NCBI GenBank assembly: GCA_020725025.1 | Contig: DYFV01000013.1 | Coordinates: 26,727 to 90,726 of the forward strand | DNA from: Azoarcus sp. | GTDB lineage: Bacteria > Pseudomonadota > Gammaproteobacteria > Burkholderiales > Rhodocyclaceae | DNA: 64,000 bases | Reading direction: 5' to 3' | In this document: piece after piece, positions 43,857-53,076 of the stretch | How positions within the stretch are numbered: position 1 is the stretch's first letter | How the letters are laid out: every line of letters begins with the position of its first letter | Position numbers and translations under genes: made by a program | The notes under the pieces: generated by a model | Seen by the model: only the letters and a program-made list of their open reading frames with translations | What the model was told of the DNA's origin: nothing | The model's database searches: none

Positions 43857-46800
43857 GATTCGGAGGTCCCGTTGAAGTGGCTTTGGATGAGTCGCAGCAG
43901 GGCCTTGGACTGATAGGCCTCGGCCAGCTGCCGCACCTGTTCGGCGAAGGCGCCGAAGCGCGTGTCGAGCGTGGCCAGCCGTTCGGTCTCCCGCGCGATC
44001 TCGCGCATGTTCCCTTCCAGGGCGAGCTGGTGCAGCTGTTCCAGCTCATGCCGGGGCGGCACCACGATCGGTGTGGCGCGCGTGCCGTCGCGGGTTCCTC
44101 CGCTCGCGGGATCCGCATGGATCCAGCTCAGCGCGAGGAGATCGGCGACGCGCGCGAGGAGCGCGGCGCGGTCGATGGGCTTGGGCAGGAAGGCATCTAT
44201 TCCCGCTGCCAGGCAGCGTTTCTCGTCGCTCCCGGAAGTGCTCGCCGATACCGCGATGACGGGCACGGCGCGCAGCGCCGGCAGCTCGCGCAGCCGGCGG
44301 GTAGCCTCCAGCCCGTCGATTCCGGGCAGGACGACATCCATCAGGATCAGCGCCGGCAGGTCCGCGCCTGCCCGTTCGACGGCCTCCTCGCCGCTCGCCG
44401 CCTCGCTCAGCTCGAATCCGAGAGGCGCGAGCATGTCGGCAAGGACCGCGCGATTGGCGGGAATGTCGTCGACCACCAGGATGCGCCTGCGTGGGCCCGC
44501 GTATCCGACCACCCGCTGCTCCAGCGGCGGCGGCAGCGGCCGGCGCGCGACGACCGGTACGGCAAGCTCGAAGGCGAACAGGCTCCCTTCGTTCGGCCGG
44601 CTGGCGACCGTGATGTCGCCGCCCATCATCTGCACGAGCTGGCGGCTGATGGCGAGTCCCAGGCCTGCGCCGCCGGCCCGTTGTGCGAGGCCGCCGGCCT
44701 GCTCGAAGGGGTCGAAGATGGATTCCAGCCGCTCCGGTTCGATGCCGACGCCGGTGTCCTCGACCTCGAAGCGCAGGTTTCCAGGCGGCGTGAAAGTCGC
44801 GCGCAGGGTGACCCGGCCGCGCTCGGTGTAGCGCACCGCGTTGGCGAGCAGGTTGAGCAGGACCTGGCGCAGCCGCTTCTCGTCGGTCTCGATGACGGCG
44901 GGCAGGTCGGGCGAGCGCTCGCACTCGAAGGCCAGCAGCTTGTTCTCGGCCTTGATGCGGATGATCCCGGCGATGGTCTGAAGAAACCGCTCGAGCTCGA
45001 TCTCGCCCGGATGCAGCTCGAGCCTGCCGGCCTCGATTTTGGCGAGGTCCAGGATGTCGTTGATGAGGGTGAGCAGGTGCTCGCCGCTCTCGCGGATCAC
45101 CTCGATGCCGGCCCGTTGGCGCTCGTCGAGCCGCGGGTCGAGCTCCAGGATCTGCGCGTAGCCGAGGATGCCGTTCAGCGGGGTGCGCAGCTCGTGGCTC
45201 ATCTGGGCGAGGAAGTCGCTGCGCAGTCTGGCCAGTCGCTGGGCTTCGGCGAGTGCCGCCTCGCGGGCCGCTTCGACGGCCTTGCGCTCGCTGATGTCGC
45301 GGGCGAAACCGACGGTGCCGAGCACGGTGCCGTCCTCGTCGATCACCGGCGCCTTGAAGGTCTCGAGCCAAATGGCTTCCCCGCCGGCGAGCCGCTGGGC
45401 CTCTTCCACCGTCTTGGGCGCGCGGGTCTGCATCACTTCCAAGTCGTCGGCGCGGAAGGTCTGCGCGATCGCGGGGGGAAAGACGTCCAGATCGGACTTG
45501 CCCATCAGCTCGCCGGGGGAGAAGTGCAGGGCTTCTGCCGCAGTCCGGTTCACCGCCAGGAAGCGGCTCTCGGTGTCCTTGAGCCACACCCACCAGGGCA
45601 GGGTGTCGATGAGGGTGCGCAGGTAGCGCGTCTGCTGGCGCAGTTCCGAAGTGCGCGACTGCACGCGCTGTTCCAGGCCGGCGTTGAGCCTGCGGACGTC
45701 GTCCCGCGATTCCTGCAGTTGCTGGTTGGTGAGGGCGAGCAGGCGATTGGAGCGGCGCAGGCGCATCAGGAAGAACGCGACGCCGGCCAGGGCGACCATG
45801 CTGCCCCCGAGCACCGTCCACAGCCAGCGCTGCTGCAGCGCGTGGCGCTCCAGTTGGGCCGTCTGGAGCTCGTTGCGCCGGGTGAGCTCCTCGATCTGCC
45901 TGCGTCGGCTTTCGGCCTCGTAGCGCCTGGTGAGCGCGATCACCCTGGCGGCAGTCTTCTCGCGTTCCGCACGCTCGCGCGTCTTCGTGGCCTCCGTCAA
46001 CAGCGCGTAGGCGCGGGTATGGTCGCCGGCGAGAGCGTTTGCGGCGGCCACGCGCTCGGCGCTCTGGCTCAGGTAGAGCGGCAGATCGATGTCGCGTGCG
46101 AGCGCGAGGCCGCGCTCGGCGTCGGCAAGCGAGGCGGCGGCGTCGCCCAGCGCCTCGTGCGTCGCGCTGCGCGCGTTGAGCACGTACCACATGCCGATCT
46201 TGTTCGGCTGGCGCTCGTAGATGCCGGCGATCTCGTCGAACAGCGCGAGCGCCTCGCGGTAGCGCGCCTCGCGCTGGAGCACGTGGGCGAGGGCAAACAG
46301 CCCGAAGGCCTCGTTGAACGGGGCGCCGATCCGACGGTAGCTGGCGATGGCCTCGTGGATCAGGGACTTGCCCTGCTCGGGGTTCCGGTGAGACGTGGCG
46401 TTGCCGAGGTGGATCAGCGCATCGGCCGCCAGCAGCCCGTATCCCGCCTGAAGGGCGTACTCGCGCATCTGCCGGAAGTGGTCCAGGGCCTCGGCGTGGC
46501 GATCGCTCAGGTCGAAGGAGATGCCCATGCCCTGATGCGCGTAGGCGTGCACCAGCGGGTTGCTGCTGCCCTGCGCGATCTCCATCGCCTGGACGCTGAG
46601 CGCGACCGACTCGTCCACCTGGCCGATGCGGCGGTACATCATGGATGTGTAGAGGAGGGCCCCGGCGAGCAGGTCGGGGCGGTCGACGCCGTCGAGCACC
46701 TCGAGGCTCTGCGTGGTGGCGGCGATCAGGCCAGGGATGTCGCCGATGTTGACCGAGATGAGGGCCAGGTTGAGATCGGCCTCGGCCTGCCCGGCCCGGT

Positions 46801-47179
46801 CGCCGTGCCGAGCTGCCAGATCCCGGGCGCGGCGCGCAGCGCTGCCCGCTTCGGTGGTCTGCCCCTTGTACAGCTGGATGCGCGCGAGCAGGTTCAGCGC
46901 GAGGATCTGGTCGACGATCGGGGCGTCGGCGGGCAGCGCCGAGTGCAGTCGGAGCGCTTCGTCGTAGGCCAGCGCCACGTCGTTCTCCGCCAGAACACGG
47001 GCGCGGGCGGCGTTCGCGCGCCATTGCGCAAGGGTGTCGGCGCAGTGTGCGGTGGCGGAAAGCCCGAGGGCGAAGACGAGCAGCGCGAGGCGGGCGGCCA
47101 CCCGGACGCCGGCCAGGCGGCAGGCAGGGCGGGCGTGGAGCATGCGAGCCGCGATCGTCGGGTCGATGGCGTGGAACAT
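43853..47179 (-). CDS. periplasmic-TPR hybrid histidine kinase
   Basis: The product is 1108 aa. A signal or anchor segment (ARLALLVFALGLSATAHC) is followed by TPR-like helical repeats at ~50-410, then a membrane helix near 455-475 (WTVLGGSMVALAGVAFFLMR). A PAS domain (~520-640), HisKA with His662 (QMSHELRTPLNGILGY), HATPase_c (~775-890) and a receiver with Asp948 (LILMDVVLPGIDG) come next. The last ~90 residues are helical but lack an Hpt phospho-His. It starts 2 nt after the TonB-receptor stop and probably senses an envelope signal through the periplasmic TPR domain. A second in-frame start at 47143 is possible. Confidence 0.9.
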   Translation of the reverse strand: MFHAIDPTIAARMLHARPACRLAGVRVAARLALLVFALGLSATAHCADTLAQWRANAARARVLAENDVALAYDEALRLHSALPADAPIVDQILALNLLARIQLYKGQTTEAGSAARRARDLAARHGDRAGQAEADLNLALISVNIGDIPGLIAATTQSLEVLDGVDRPDLLAGALLYTSMMYRRIGQVDESVALSVQAMEIAQGSSNPLVHAYAHQGMGISFDLSDRHAEALDHFRQMREYALQAGYGLLAADALIHLGNATSHRNPEQGKSLIHEAIASYRRIGAPFNEAFGLFALAHVLQREARYREALALFDEIAGIYERQPNKIGMWYVLNARSATHEALGDAAASLADAERGLALARDIDLPLYLSQSAERVAAANALAGDHTRAYALLTEATKTRERAEREKTAARVIALTRRYEAESRRRQIEELTRRNELQTAQLERHALQQRWLWTVLGGSMVALAGVAFFLMRLRRSNRLLALTNQQLQESRDDVRRLNAGLEQRVQSRTSELRQQTRYLRTLIDTLPWWVWLKDTESRFLAVNRTAAEALHFSPGELMGKSDLDVFPPAIAQTFRADDLEVMQTRAPKTVEEAQRLAGGEAIWLETFKAPVIDEDGTVLGTVGFARDISERKAVEAAREAALAEAQRLARLRSDFLAQMSHELRTPLNGILGYAQILELDPRLDERQRAGIEVIRESGEHLLTLINDILDLAKIEAGRLELHPGEIELERFLQTIAGIIRIKAENKLLAFECERSPDLPAVIETDEKRLRQVLLNLLANAVRYTERGRVTLRATFTPPGNLRFEVEDTGVGIEPERLESIFDPFEQAGGLAQRAGGAGLGLAISRQLVQMMGGDITVASRPNEGSLFAFELAVPVVARRPLPPPLEQRVVGYAGPRRRILVVDDIPANRAVLADMLAPLGFELSEAASGEEAVERAGADLPALILMDVVLPGIDGLEATRRLRELPALRAVPVIAVSASTSGSDEKRCLAAGIDAFLPKPIDRAALLARVADLLALSWIHADPASGGTRDGTRATPIVVPPRHELEQLHQLALEGNMREIARETERLATLDTRFGAFAEQVRQLAEAYQSKALLRLIQSHFNGTSES

Positions 47180-47181
47180 CG

Positions 47182-49809
47182 TCAGAATCGCGTGGATGCC
47201 GTGAGGCCGAGGTAGCGGTCGTTCACCCAGGTGCTTTGATGCCTGTGACTTGTTCCGTAATAGGCCCGGCGCACCGTTCCGAGCAGATTGTTGCCTTCCA
47301 GCGTAATGGTGAGCCGATCGTTCGGCCGGTAGCCGACGGAGGCGTCCAGCCAGCCATAGGCCTCCGTATAAACGGGCAGGGCGCCCACCCCCGCGATGTT
47401 CACGATCGAGGAGAGGTACTTGTCACGCCAGTTGTAGGCGACGCGGGCCGACACCCGCCCGCGCTCGTACATGCCCACCAGGTTGTAACTGTGTCGCGAC
47501 AGGTTCTGCAGCGGCACTTTCTGGCCGAGGAGGGGGCTGGCAGTCTCGCTGTCGACGAAAGTGTAGTTCGCCTGGATGCCGAAACCGCGCAGCCAGCCGG
47601 GCAGGAAATCGAAGAACTGCTGGTAGCCGATCTCCGCGCCCTTGATGGTGGCGCCGCCGCTGTTTCGCGGCCGGCTCACCTGGTAAAGCACGCCGTTGTG
47701 CAATTCGGGGCTGCTCACCATGGTGACGAAGCCGTCCACCCGCTTGCGGAAAAGCGTGAGATACATCGCCCCGCCGCGGCCGAAGTAGCGCTCCAGCGCC
47801 AGGTCGAGGTTGTCCGAGCGGACGGGCTCCAGTTCCGGGTTGCCCGCGGCTCCCTGGTTCAGCGCCGGGTCGATGGAGTTGGCGAGGAGGACCAGCGAGG
47901 GCGAGAGCTGGTCGAAGTTCGGCCGGGTGAGGGTCTTCGAGGCGGCCGCGCGCAGGAACAGGTCGTCGGCGAGCTCGTAGCGCAGATTCACGCTCGGCAG
48001 GTAGTCGGTGCTCTCGTTGTCGATCTCGATCGGCACCACCGGGCCGCGGATGGTCGCGCCGGTGCCGGGGTCGACGCTGTCGAGCCGGCTCGAGCCCGAG
48101 ACGGCGCTGCGGGTCTGCACGATGCGCAGGCCCAGGTTGCCGTCGATGGGCAGGTGCTCCCCGGCGAACTCCGCCATCAGGTAGGCGGCACGGGTGTCTT
48201 CCTCGATCTTCCACACGCCGAGCGGATCGCCCGCCACCGGAAGCGGCGTGCTCACGCCGAAGGCCGCGCGCAGGGCCGCCGGGTCGCGCGCGCCCTCGAG
48301 ATTGCCGACGAGGAAGTCGGTGATGCTGGTGCCCCGGCCGCCCAGGAAGTCGTCGAGGGCGCTCGCCTCGAGGAACTGCGGCCGATCGGTGGCGGCGACG
48401 CCGGTCAGCGAGACGTCGCCGAAGATCAGCCCGGGCGCGTTGGTGGCGCTTCGCCGGGCGAGTCGCGTGCCGGCGGCGAAGGTGTGGACGAAGCCGTCGA
48501 GCCGGTACTCGCCGTCGAGCCGGGCCGCGGTGAGCTCGCCCTCGAAGGGGCGCGCCCGGTAGGCGAGGCCCGTGTAGCGCAGGTTCGCCGGGTCGAGCAG
48601 GTCGGTGCCGCTCACCGCGGTGCGCGGGATGTCGGAGGACAGGTCGTGGGTGAAGCTCGCGGCCGTCCCGGCGAGGAAGGGGCCGGAGAAGAAAAGGTCG
48701 TTCTCGCTCTTCGTATGGCTGAGGTCGGCCTCGAGGGTGAGCGCCTCGCCGCGCCACGAGCCGCCCACCGCCAGCTGCTTCGTGCGATCGACCGTGTCGC
48801 GGGCGAAGCTCAGGATGGAAAGCGGCGCGTTCGTCCAGGTGATGCCCGCCAGGTCGTTCGTGCCGGGGAAGAGCGTCGCGCTGCCGGGCGCGAAGGAGGA
48901 CGAGGCGAAGACGTTGATCTGGTGCGACTCCTGGCGGGTGAGGAGCTCCGCGTAGCTGCCCTCCGCATAGAGCTCGAGGGCGTCGTTCGGGCGCCACTGA
49001 AGCGTCAGGTTGCCGGCGTTGCGCTCGCGCGTGCCGGCGCTCACGGTTTCGGAGGTGGCCGAGGGGGCGAACACCGTCCGGCCCGGAACGAGGTCGGTCC
49101 GCGCCACCGGGTTTCCGGTGTTCTTCTGATCTTCCCGCCAGGCGCGCTTCTGGTGGGCGAGACTCACGAGCAGGCCCGCTTCGCCGGCATTCCCGGTGGT
49201 CCAGCGGCGACTCGCGAGGGCGGAGAACTGCCCCTCGGTCCGGTCCGCCAGGTCGGCATGGACCGCGCGTGCCGAGGCGGCGAACGTGCTTCGCGGAAAA
49301 TCGAACGGCCGGCGCGTGCGCAGGTCCACCAGTCCTCCGACGCCACCTTCGATCTGGTCGGCCGAGGAGGTCTTGTAGACGTCGATGCCGGCGAGGAGCT
49401 CGGAGGGGATGTCGGAAAAGTCGAGGTTGCGGCCGGTGCCGGCGGTGAAGATCTCGCGGCCGTTGAGCGTCGTCTCCATCTGGGTGAGGCCGCGGATGGT
49501 GACGGCGGCCCCCTCGCCGCGGTCGCGGCCGATCTGGATGCCGGTGATGCGCTGGAGCGCCTCGGTGACGCTCACGTCGGGAAGCTTCTGTATATCGTCG
49601 GCGACGACCGAGTCGACGATCTCCGCCTTCTCCCGCCGGATGTCCAGCGCGGTGGAGAGGCTGGCGCGCGAGCCGGTGACGACGACGGGGCTGAGCTGGG
49701 CTTCCTTGCCGCGTTTTTCGGCCGCCGGCTCGGCCTGCCCGAAGGCGCCGCCGGCCAGCAGGAAAGCGGCGATGCCGGTGAGACGCGACGGCAACGCCTT
49801 CCGGCGCAT
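47182..49809 (-). CDS. TonB-dependent outer-membrane receptor
   Basis: The product is ~875 aa from ATG 49809. An N-terminal signal sequence ends near AFGQAEP. Then come a TonB-box-like SPVVVTGSR region, a plug domain (QKLPDVSVTEALQRITGIQI, VTIRGL) and a long 22-strand-type beta barrel ending in LGLTASTRF with the C-terminal Phe. In-frame starts at 49860 and 49938 are alternatives. The plug-barrel style resembles receptors for large or carbohydrate-type ligands in Xanthomonas and Caulobacter, but the ligand here is unknown. It is the first gene of an operon with two kinases and a regulator, which suggests uptake linked to sensing. It diverges from hoxF. Confidence 0.9.
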   Translation of the reverse strand: MRRKALPSRLTGIAAFLLAGGAFGQAEPAAEKRGKEAQLSPVVVTGSRASLSTALDIRREKAEIVDSVVADDIQKLPDVSVTEALQRITGIQIGRDRGEGAAVTIRGLTQMETTLNGREIFTAGTGRNLDFSDIPSELLAGIDVYKTSSADQIEGGVGGLVDLRTRRPFDFPRSTFAASARAVHADLADRTEGQFSALASRRWTTGNAGEAGLLVSLAHQKRAWREDQKNTGNPVARTDLVPGRTVFAPSATSETVSAGTRERNAGNLTLQWRPNDALELYAEGSYAELLTRQESHQINVFASSSFAPGSATLFPGTNDLAGITWTNAPLSILSFARDTVDRTKQLAVGGSWRGEALTLEADLSHTKSENDLFFSGPFLAGTAASFTHDLSSDIPRTAVSGTDLLDPANLRYTGLAYRARPFEGELTAARLDGEYRLDGFVHTFAAGTRLARRSATNAPGLIFGDVSLTGVAATDRPQFLEASALDDFLGGRGTSITDFLVGNLEGARDPAALRAAFGVSTPLPVAGDPLGVWKIEEDTRAAYLMAEFAGEHLPIDGNLGLRIVQTRSAVSGSSRLDSVDPGTGATIRGPVVPIEIDNESTDYLPSVNLRYELADDLFLRAAASKTLTRPNFDQLSPSLVLLANSIDPALNQGAAGNPELEPVRSDNLDLALERYFGRGGAMYLTLFRKRVDGFVTMVSSPELHNGVLYQVSRPRNSGGATIKGAEIGYQQFFDFLPGWLRGFGIQANYTFVDSETASPLLGQKVPLQNLSRHSYNLVGMYERGRVSARVAYNWRDKYLSSIVNIAGVGALPVYTEAYGWLDASVGYRPNDRLTITLEGNNLLGTVRRAYYGTSHRHQSTWVNDRYLGLTASTRF

Positions 49810-49932
49810 CGTAAGCCGGTGTGGCGCGAGGCTGGGGTGGCGGGCCGGGGCGGGCTGCATGGCGCATTGTCGCATATCAGGCAAAAGCCATATATAGAGC
49901 AGGACTATGATGAGCTGCCCAAGTTGGGCGAA

Positions 49933-49948
49933 TGGCACTGCTGTTGCG
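49933..49948 (+). promoter_or_regulatory. sigma-54-type (-24/-12) promoter of the hox operon
   Basis: TGGCACTGCTGTTGCG has GG (49934-49935) and GC (49946-49947) exactly 10 nt apart and matches TGGCAC-N5-TTGC. The predicted transcription start is ~49959, 57 nt before hoxF. In Ralstonia eutropha the soluble hydrogenase operon is RpoN-dependent, which supports this reading. A TATAAT at 49979-49984 could be the -10 of a second, sigma-70 promoter; its -35 is weak. Confidence 0.65.
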
Positions 49949-50015
49949 CCAGATCAGACCGCGCTTCGACCCGCTCCCTATAATCCCATTCTGAACGCAT
50001 GGACAACGGAGTCGC

Positions 50016-51815
50016 ATGATGGTGGATGACGAGAGGCTCGTCGCGGACGTGGTCGCACGCCACGGCGGGGCACCGTCGCAGTTGCTGCAGGTGCTGATCG
50101 AGATACAGGAGGCGATCGGCTGGTTGCCGCCGGCGGTCCTGACCCGGGTCGCCCGCGGGTTGAAGCTGTCGCGGGCGCGGGTCGAGGGGGTGGCGGGTTT
50201 CTACAGCTTTCTGCATAACGAGCCGGTGGGGCGCTACCGTATCCTGTTCTCGGACAATATCACCGACCGGATGCTGGGCGCGCCGGCGCTGATGGACGCG
50301 CTGTGCAGTAAGCTGTGGCTGGAGCCCGGCAAGCTCGCCCAGGACGGGCTGGTGAGCGTGGATACGACCTCCTGTACCGGCATGTGCGACCAGGGACCGG
50401 CGCTGCTGGTAAACGGCCGGGCGATCACCCGCGTCGATCATCAGCGGGTGAACCAGATCGCCGAGCTGGTGCGGCAGGAACGCCCCGTTTCCGACTGGCC
50501 GGCCGAGTTCTTCCAGGTCGAGGACAACATCCGCCGGCGCGACGCGCTGCTCGCGGCCGATTTCGTGCCCGGCTCGGCGCTCGCGGCGGCGATCGCGCGC
50601 GGGCGCGACGGCTGGGTGGAGGAGATGCGCCTGTCGAACCTGCGCGGCCGCGGCGGCGCGGGCTTCACCACCGCCGTGAAATGGATGGCCTGCCGCGACG
50701 CGGCCGGCGCCGACAAGGTGGTGGTGTGCAACGCCGACGAGGGCGAGCCGGGCACCTTCAAGGACCGGGTGCTGCTCACGAGCTTCGCCGACCGGGTCTT
50801 CGAGGGCATGGCGCTGGCCGCCTGGGCGACCGGCGCGACGACCGGGCTCCTTTATCTTCGCGGCGAGTATCGCTACCTCCTCGAGCCGCTCCGCGCGGTG
50901 CTCGCACGCCGGCGCGAGGCGGGGCTTCTCGGAGCCGGCATCCTGGGGGAGCAGGGCTTCGACTTCGACATCGACATCCATCTCGGCGCCGGCGCCTACG
51001 TGTGCGGCGAGGAGACGGCGCTCCTGGAGTCGCTGGAAGGCAAGCGCGGCACGCCGCGCATCCGCCCGCCCTTCCCGGTGACCCACGGCTACCTCGGCCG
51101 GCCGACGGTGGTGAACAACGTCGAGACGCTCGCCAAGACCACCCTCATCGCGCTCGAGGGCGGGGCGGCCTTCGCCGCCACCGGCACGGCCCAGTCCACC
51201 GGCACCAAGCTCCTGTCGATCTCGGGGGACTGCGCCTTCCCGGGCATCTACGAATACCCCTTCGGCGTCTCCATCGAGCAGGTGCTGGAGGACTGCGGCG
51301 CGAGCGACACCCAGGCGGTGCAGGTGGGCGGGGCGTCGGGGGTGACGGTGGCCTCGTACGAGTTCCACCGCCGCATCGCCTTCGAGGACGTGCCCACCGC
51401 CGGCGCCTTCATGGTCTTCGACTCGAGCCGTGACCCGTTCGAGATGGCGAGGAACTTCGTCCACTTCTTCGCCCACGAGAGCTGCGGCTTCTGCACGCCC
51501 TGCCGGGTGGGTACGGCGCTCCTCAAGGGCTACATGGACAAGCTCGCCCACGGGCACGGCGCCAAGATGGATCTGGCGGACATCGAGTGGATCGACCGGC
51601 TGCTCAAGAACGCGAGCCATTGCGGCCTGGGCTCGAGCGCGCCCAACCCGGTGATCGATGGCCTGGTGAAGTTCCGCCCGGCTTACGAGCGGCGGCTGAA
51701 GTCGCTCGAGTTCGAGCCCGCCTTCGATCTGGACGCTGCGCTCGCCGAGGCGCGCCGAATGACAGGCCGCGACGACGCCGCGGCCCACCTCGATTCCGGG
51801 GAGCATACCCGATGA
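50016..51815 (+). CDS. hoxF: NAD-reducing [NiFe] hydrogenase, diaphorase subunit HoxF
   Basis: The product is 599 aa. It transfers electrons from the hydrogenase module to NAD+. The N-terminal NuoE-like part (1-150) keeps Cys120 and Cys124 (TTSCTGMCDQG), while the first Cys pair is replaced by LFSDNITD, as I recall for Ralstonia HoxF. The NuoF-like part has GRGGAGF (211-217) and DEGEPGTFKDR (241-251) for FMN and NADH. The [4Fe-4S] ligands are Cys490, Cys493, Cys496 and Cys536. It is the first gene of hoxFUYHW, with an ATGA overlap to hoxU. The ATG at 50019 is an alternative start. Confidence 0.96.
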   Translation: MMVDDERLVADVVARHGGAPSQLLQVLIEIQEAIGWLPPAVLTRVARGLKLSRARVEGVAGFYSFLHNEPVGRYRILFSDNITDRMLGAPALMDALCSKLWLEPGKLAQDGLVSVDTTSCTGMCDQGPALLVNGRAITRVDHQRVNQIAELVRQERPVSDWPAEFFQVEDNIRRRDALLAADFVPGSALAAAIARGRDGWVEEMRLSNLRGRGGAGFTTAVKWMACRDAAGADKVVVCNADEGEPGTFKDRVLLTSFADRVFEGMALAAWATGATTGLLYLRGEYRYLLEPLRAVLARRREAGLLGAGILGEQGFDFDIDIHLGAGAYVCGEETALLESLEGKRGTPRIRPPFPVTHGYLGRPTVVNNVETLAKTTLIALEGGAAFAATGTAQSTGTKLLSISGDCAFPGIYEYPFGVSIEQVLEDCGASDTQAVQVGGASGVTVASYEFHRRIAFEDVPTAGAFMVFDSSRDPFEMARNFVHFFAHESCGFCTPCRVGTALLKGYMDKLAHGHGAKMDLADIEWIDRLLKNASHCGLGSSAPNPVIDGLVKFRPAYERRLKSLEFEPAFDLDAALAEARRMTGRDDAAAHLDSGEHTR

Positions 51816-52516
51816 CCAAGCAGTTCCTTTTCGACGGCCGCCCGGTGCCCTTCACCGACGGCCAGACCATCCTCCAGGCCGCGCGCGAGGCCGGCCACTA
51901 CATCCCGCACCTGTGCTGGCACCCGGACTTTCCGGCGCACGGCTCGTGCAAGCTGTGCATCGTGAAGGTGGGCGGCCGTCACGTGTCTTCCTGCGCCATG
52001 CCGGCCAAGGAGGGGATGGAGGTCGAGAGCAACACGCCGGAGATCAACGCCGAGCGGCGCGCGCTTCTGCAGATGCTGTTCGTGGAGGGCAACCACTTCT
52101 GTCCCTCGTGCGAGAAGAGCGGCAACTGCCAGCTGCAGGCGCTCGCTTACGAGCTGGAGATGACCAACGCGCGCTTCAATCACTTCTACCCGGACCGTCC
52201 TGTGGATGCTTCCCATCCGGACGTGCTGCTCGACTTCAACCGCTGCATCTTCTGCGAGCTGTGCGTGCGCGCCTCGCGCGATGTGGACGGCAAGGGCGTG
52301 TTCGCGCTCACCGACCGCGGCATCCGCAAGCACCTGGTGGTCAATGCCGAGTCGGGGCGGCTCGCGGACACCGACTTCGCGATCACCGACCGCGCCGCCG
52401 ACATCTGCCCGGTGGGCGTGATCCTGAAGAAGCGCGTGGGCTTCGCCGCCCCGATCGGCGCGCGCAAGTACGACGCCGAGCCGATCAGCAAGGTGGCGAT
52501 GAAGGAGGGCGAGTGA
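51812..52516 (+). CDS. hoxU: NAD-reducing hydrogenase, diaphorase electron-transfer subunit HoxU
   Basis: The product is 234 aa, the usual length. A [2Fe-2S] ferredoxin domain has Cys35, Cys46, Cys49 and Cys61. A His-Cys3 [4Fe-4S] site follows (His95, Cys97, Cys100, Cys106), then a third cluster with Cys145, Cys148, Cys151 and Cys199. It wires HoxY to HoxF, equivalent to the N-terminal part of complex I NuoG. It overlaps hoxF by 4 bp and hoxY by 1 bp. Confidence 0.96.
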   Translation: MTKQFLFDGRPVPFTDGQTILQAAREAGHYIPHLCWHPDFPAHGSCKLCIVKVGGRHVSSCAMPAKEGMEVESNTPEINAERRALLQMLFVEGNHFCPSCEKSGNCQLQALAYELEMTNARFNHFYPDRPVDASHPDVLLDFNRCIFCELCVRASRDVDGKGVFALTDRGIRKHLVVNAESGRLADTDFAITDRAADICPVGVILKKRVGFAAPIGARKYDAEPISKVAMKEGE

Positions 52517-53067
52517 TGGATGCCGCGACGAAACCCAAGCTGCGGGTGGCCACCACCTCGCTCGCCGGCTGCTTCGGCTGCCACATGTCCTTCCTCGACA
52601 TGGACGAGCACATCTTCGAGCTGGCGCAGCTCGTGGAGATCGACCGCTCCCCGCTCACCGACCTCAAGCACTGCGGCCCGTGCGACATCGGGCTCATCGA
52701 GGGCGGAGTGTGCAACGCGGAGAACGTGCACGTGCTGCGCGAGTTCCGGGCGAACTGCAAGACGCTCATCGCAGTGGGCGCCTGTGCGATCAACGGGGGC
52801 CTGCCGGCCCAGCGCAACCACCTGGACCTGGGCGCCTGCCTGCAGGAGGTCTACCAGTTTCGCGAGGGCGTCACCGACGCCGCCGTGCCCGACGACCCGG
52901 AGCTGCCGCTGCTGCTGGACAAGGTGCACCCCATCCACGAGGTGGTGCGCGTGGACTATTTCATTCCCGGCTGCCCGCCTTCGGGCGAGACGATCTGGAA
53001 GTTCCTGACCGATCTCATCGCCGGGCGCACGCCGCGGCTGCCGTACTCGCTGCTGCGATTCGATTGA
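52516..53067 (+). CDS. hoxY: NAD-reducing hydrogenase, small subunit HoxY
   Basis: The product is 183 aa, short as expected for group 3d. It carries a single proximal [4Fe-4S] cluster: Cys19 and Cys22 (LAGCFGC), Cys90 (GACAINGG) and Cys153 (PGCPPSG). No Tat signal is present, so the enzyme is cytosolic. The ATG overlaps the hoxU stop (TGATG). A 9-nt gap separates it from hoxH. It passes electrons from the NiFe site of HoxH to HoxU. Confidence 0.95.
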   Translation: MDAATKPKLRVATTSLAGCFGCHMSFLDMDEHIFELAQLVEIDRSPLTDLKHCGPCDIGLIEGGVCNAENVHVLREFRANCKTLIAVGACAINGGLPAQRNHLDLGACLQEVYQFREGVTDAAVPDDPELPLLLDKVHPIHEVVRVDYFIPGCPPSGETIWKFLTDLIAGRTPRLPYSLLRFD

Positions 53068-53076
53068 GGCTTACCC

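Noticed and set aside
43838..47215. Long plus-strand frame opposite the hybrid histidine kinase
   Set aside because: The minus-strand product has complete kinase domains; the plus-strand frame has no recognisable domain.
47047..49983. Long plus-strand frame opposite the TonB receptor
   Set aside because: The receptor reading is complete from plug to C-terminal Phe. The other frame is a composition shadow.
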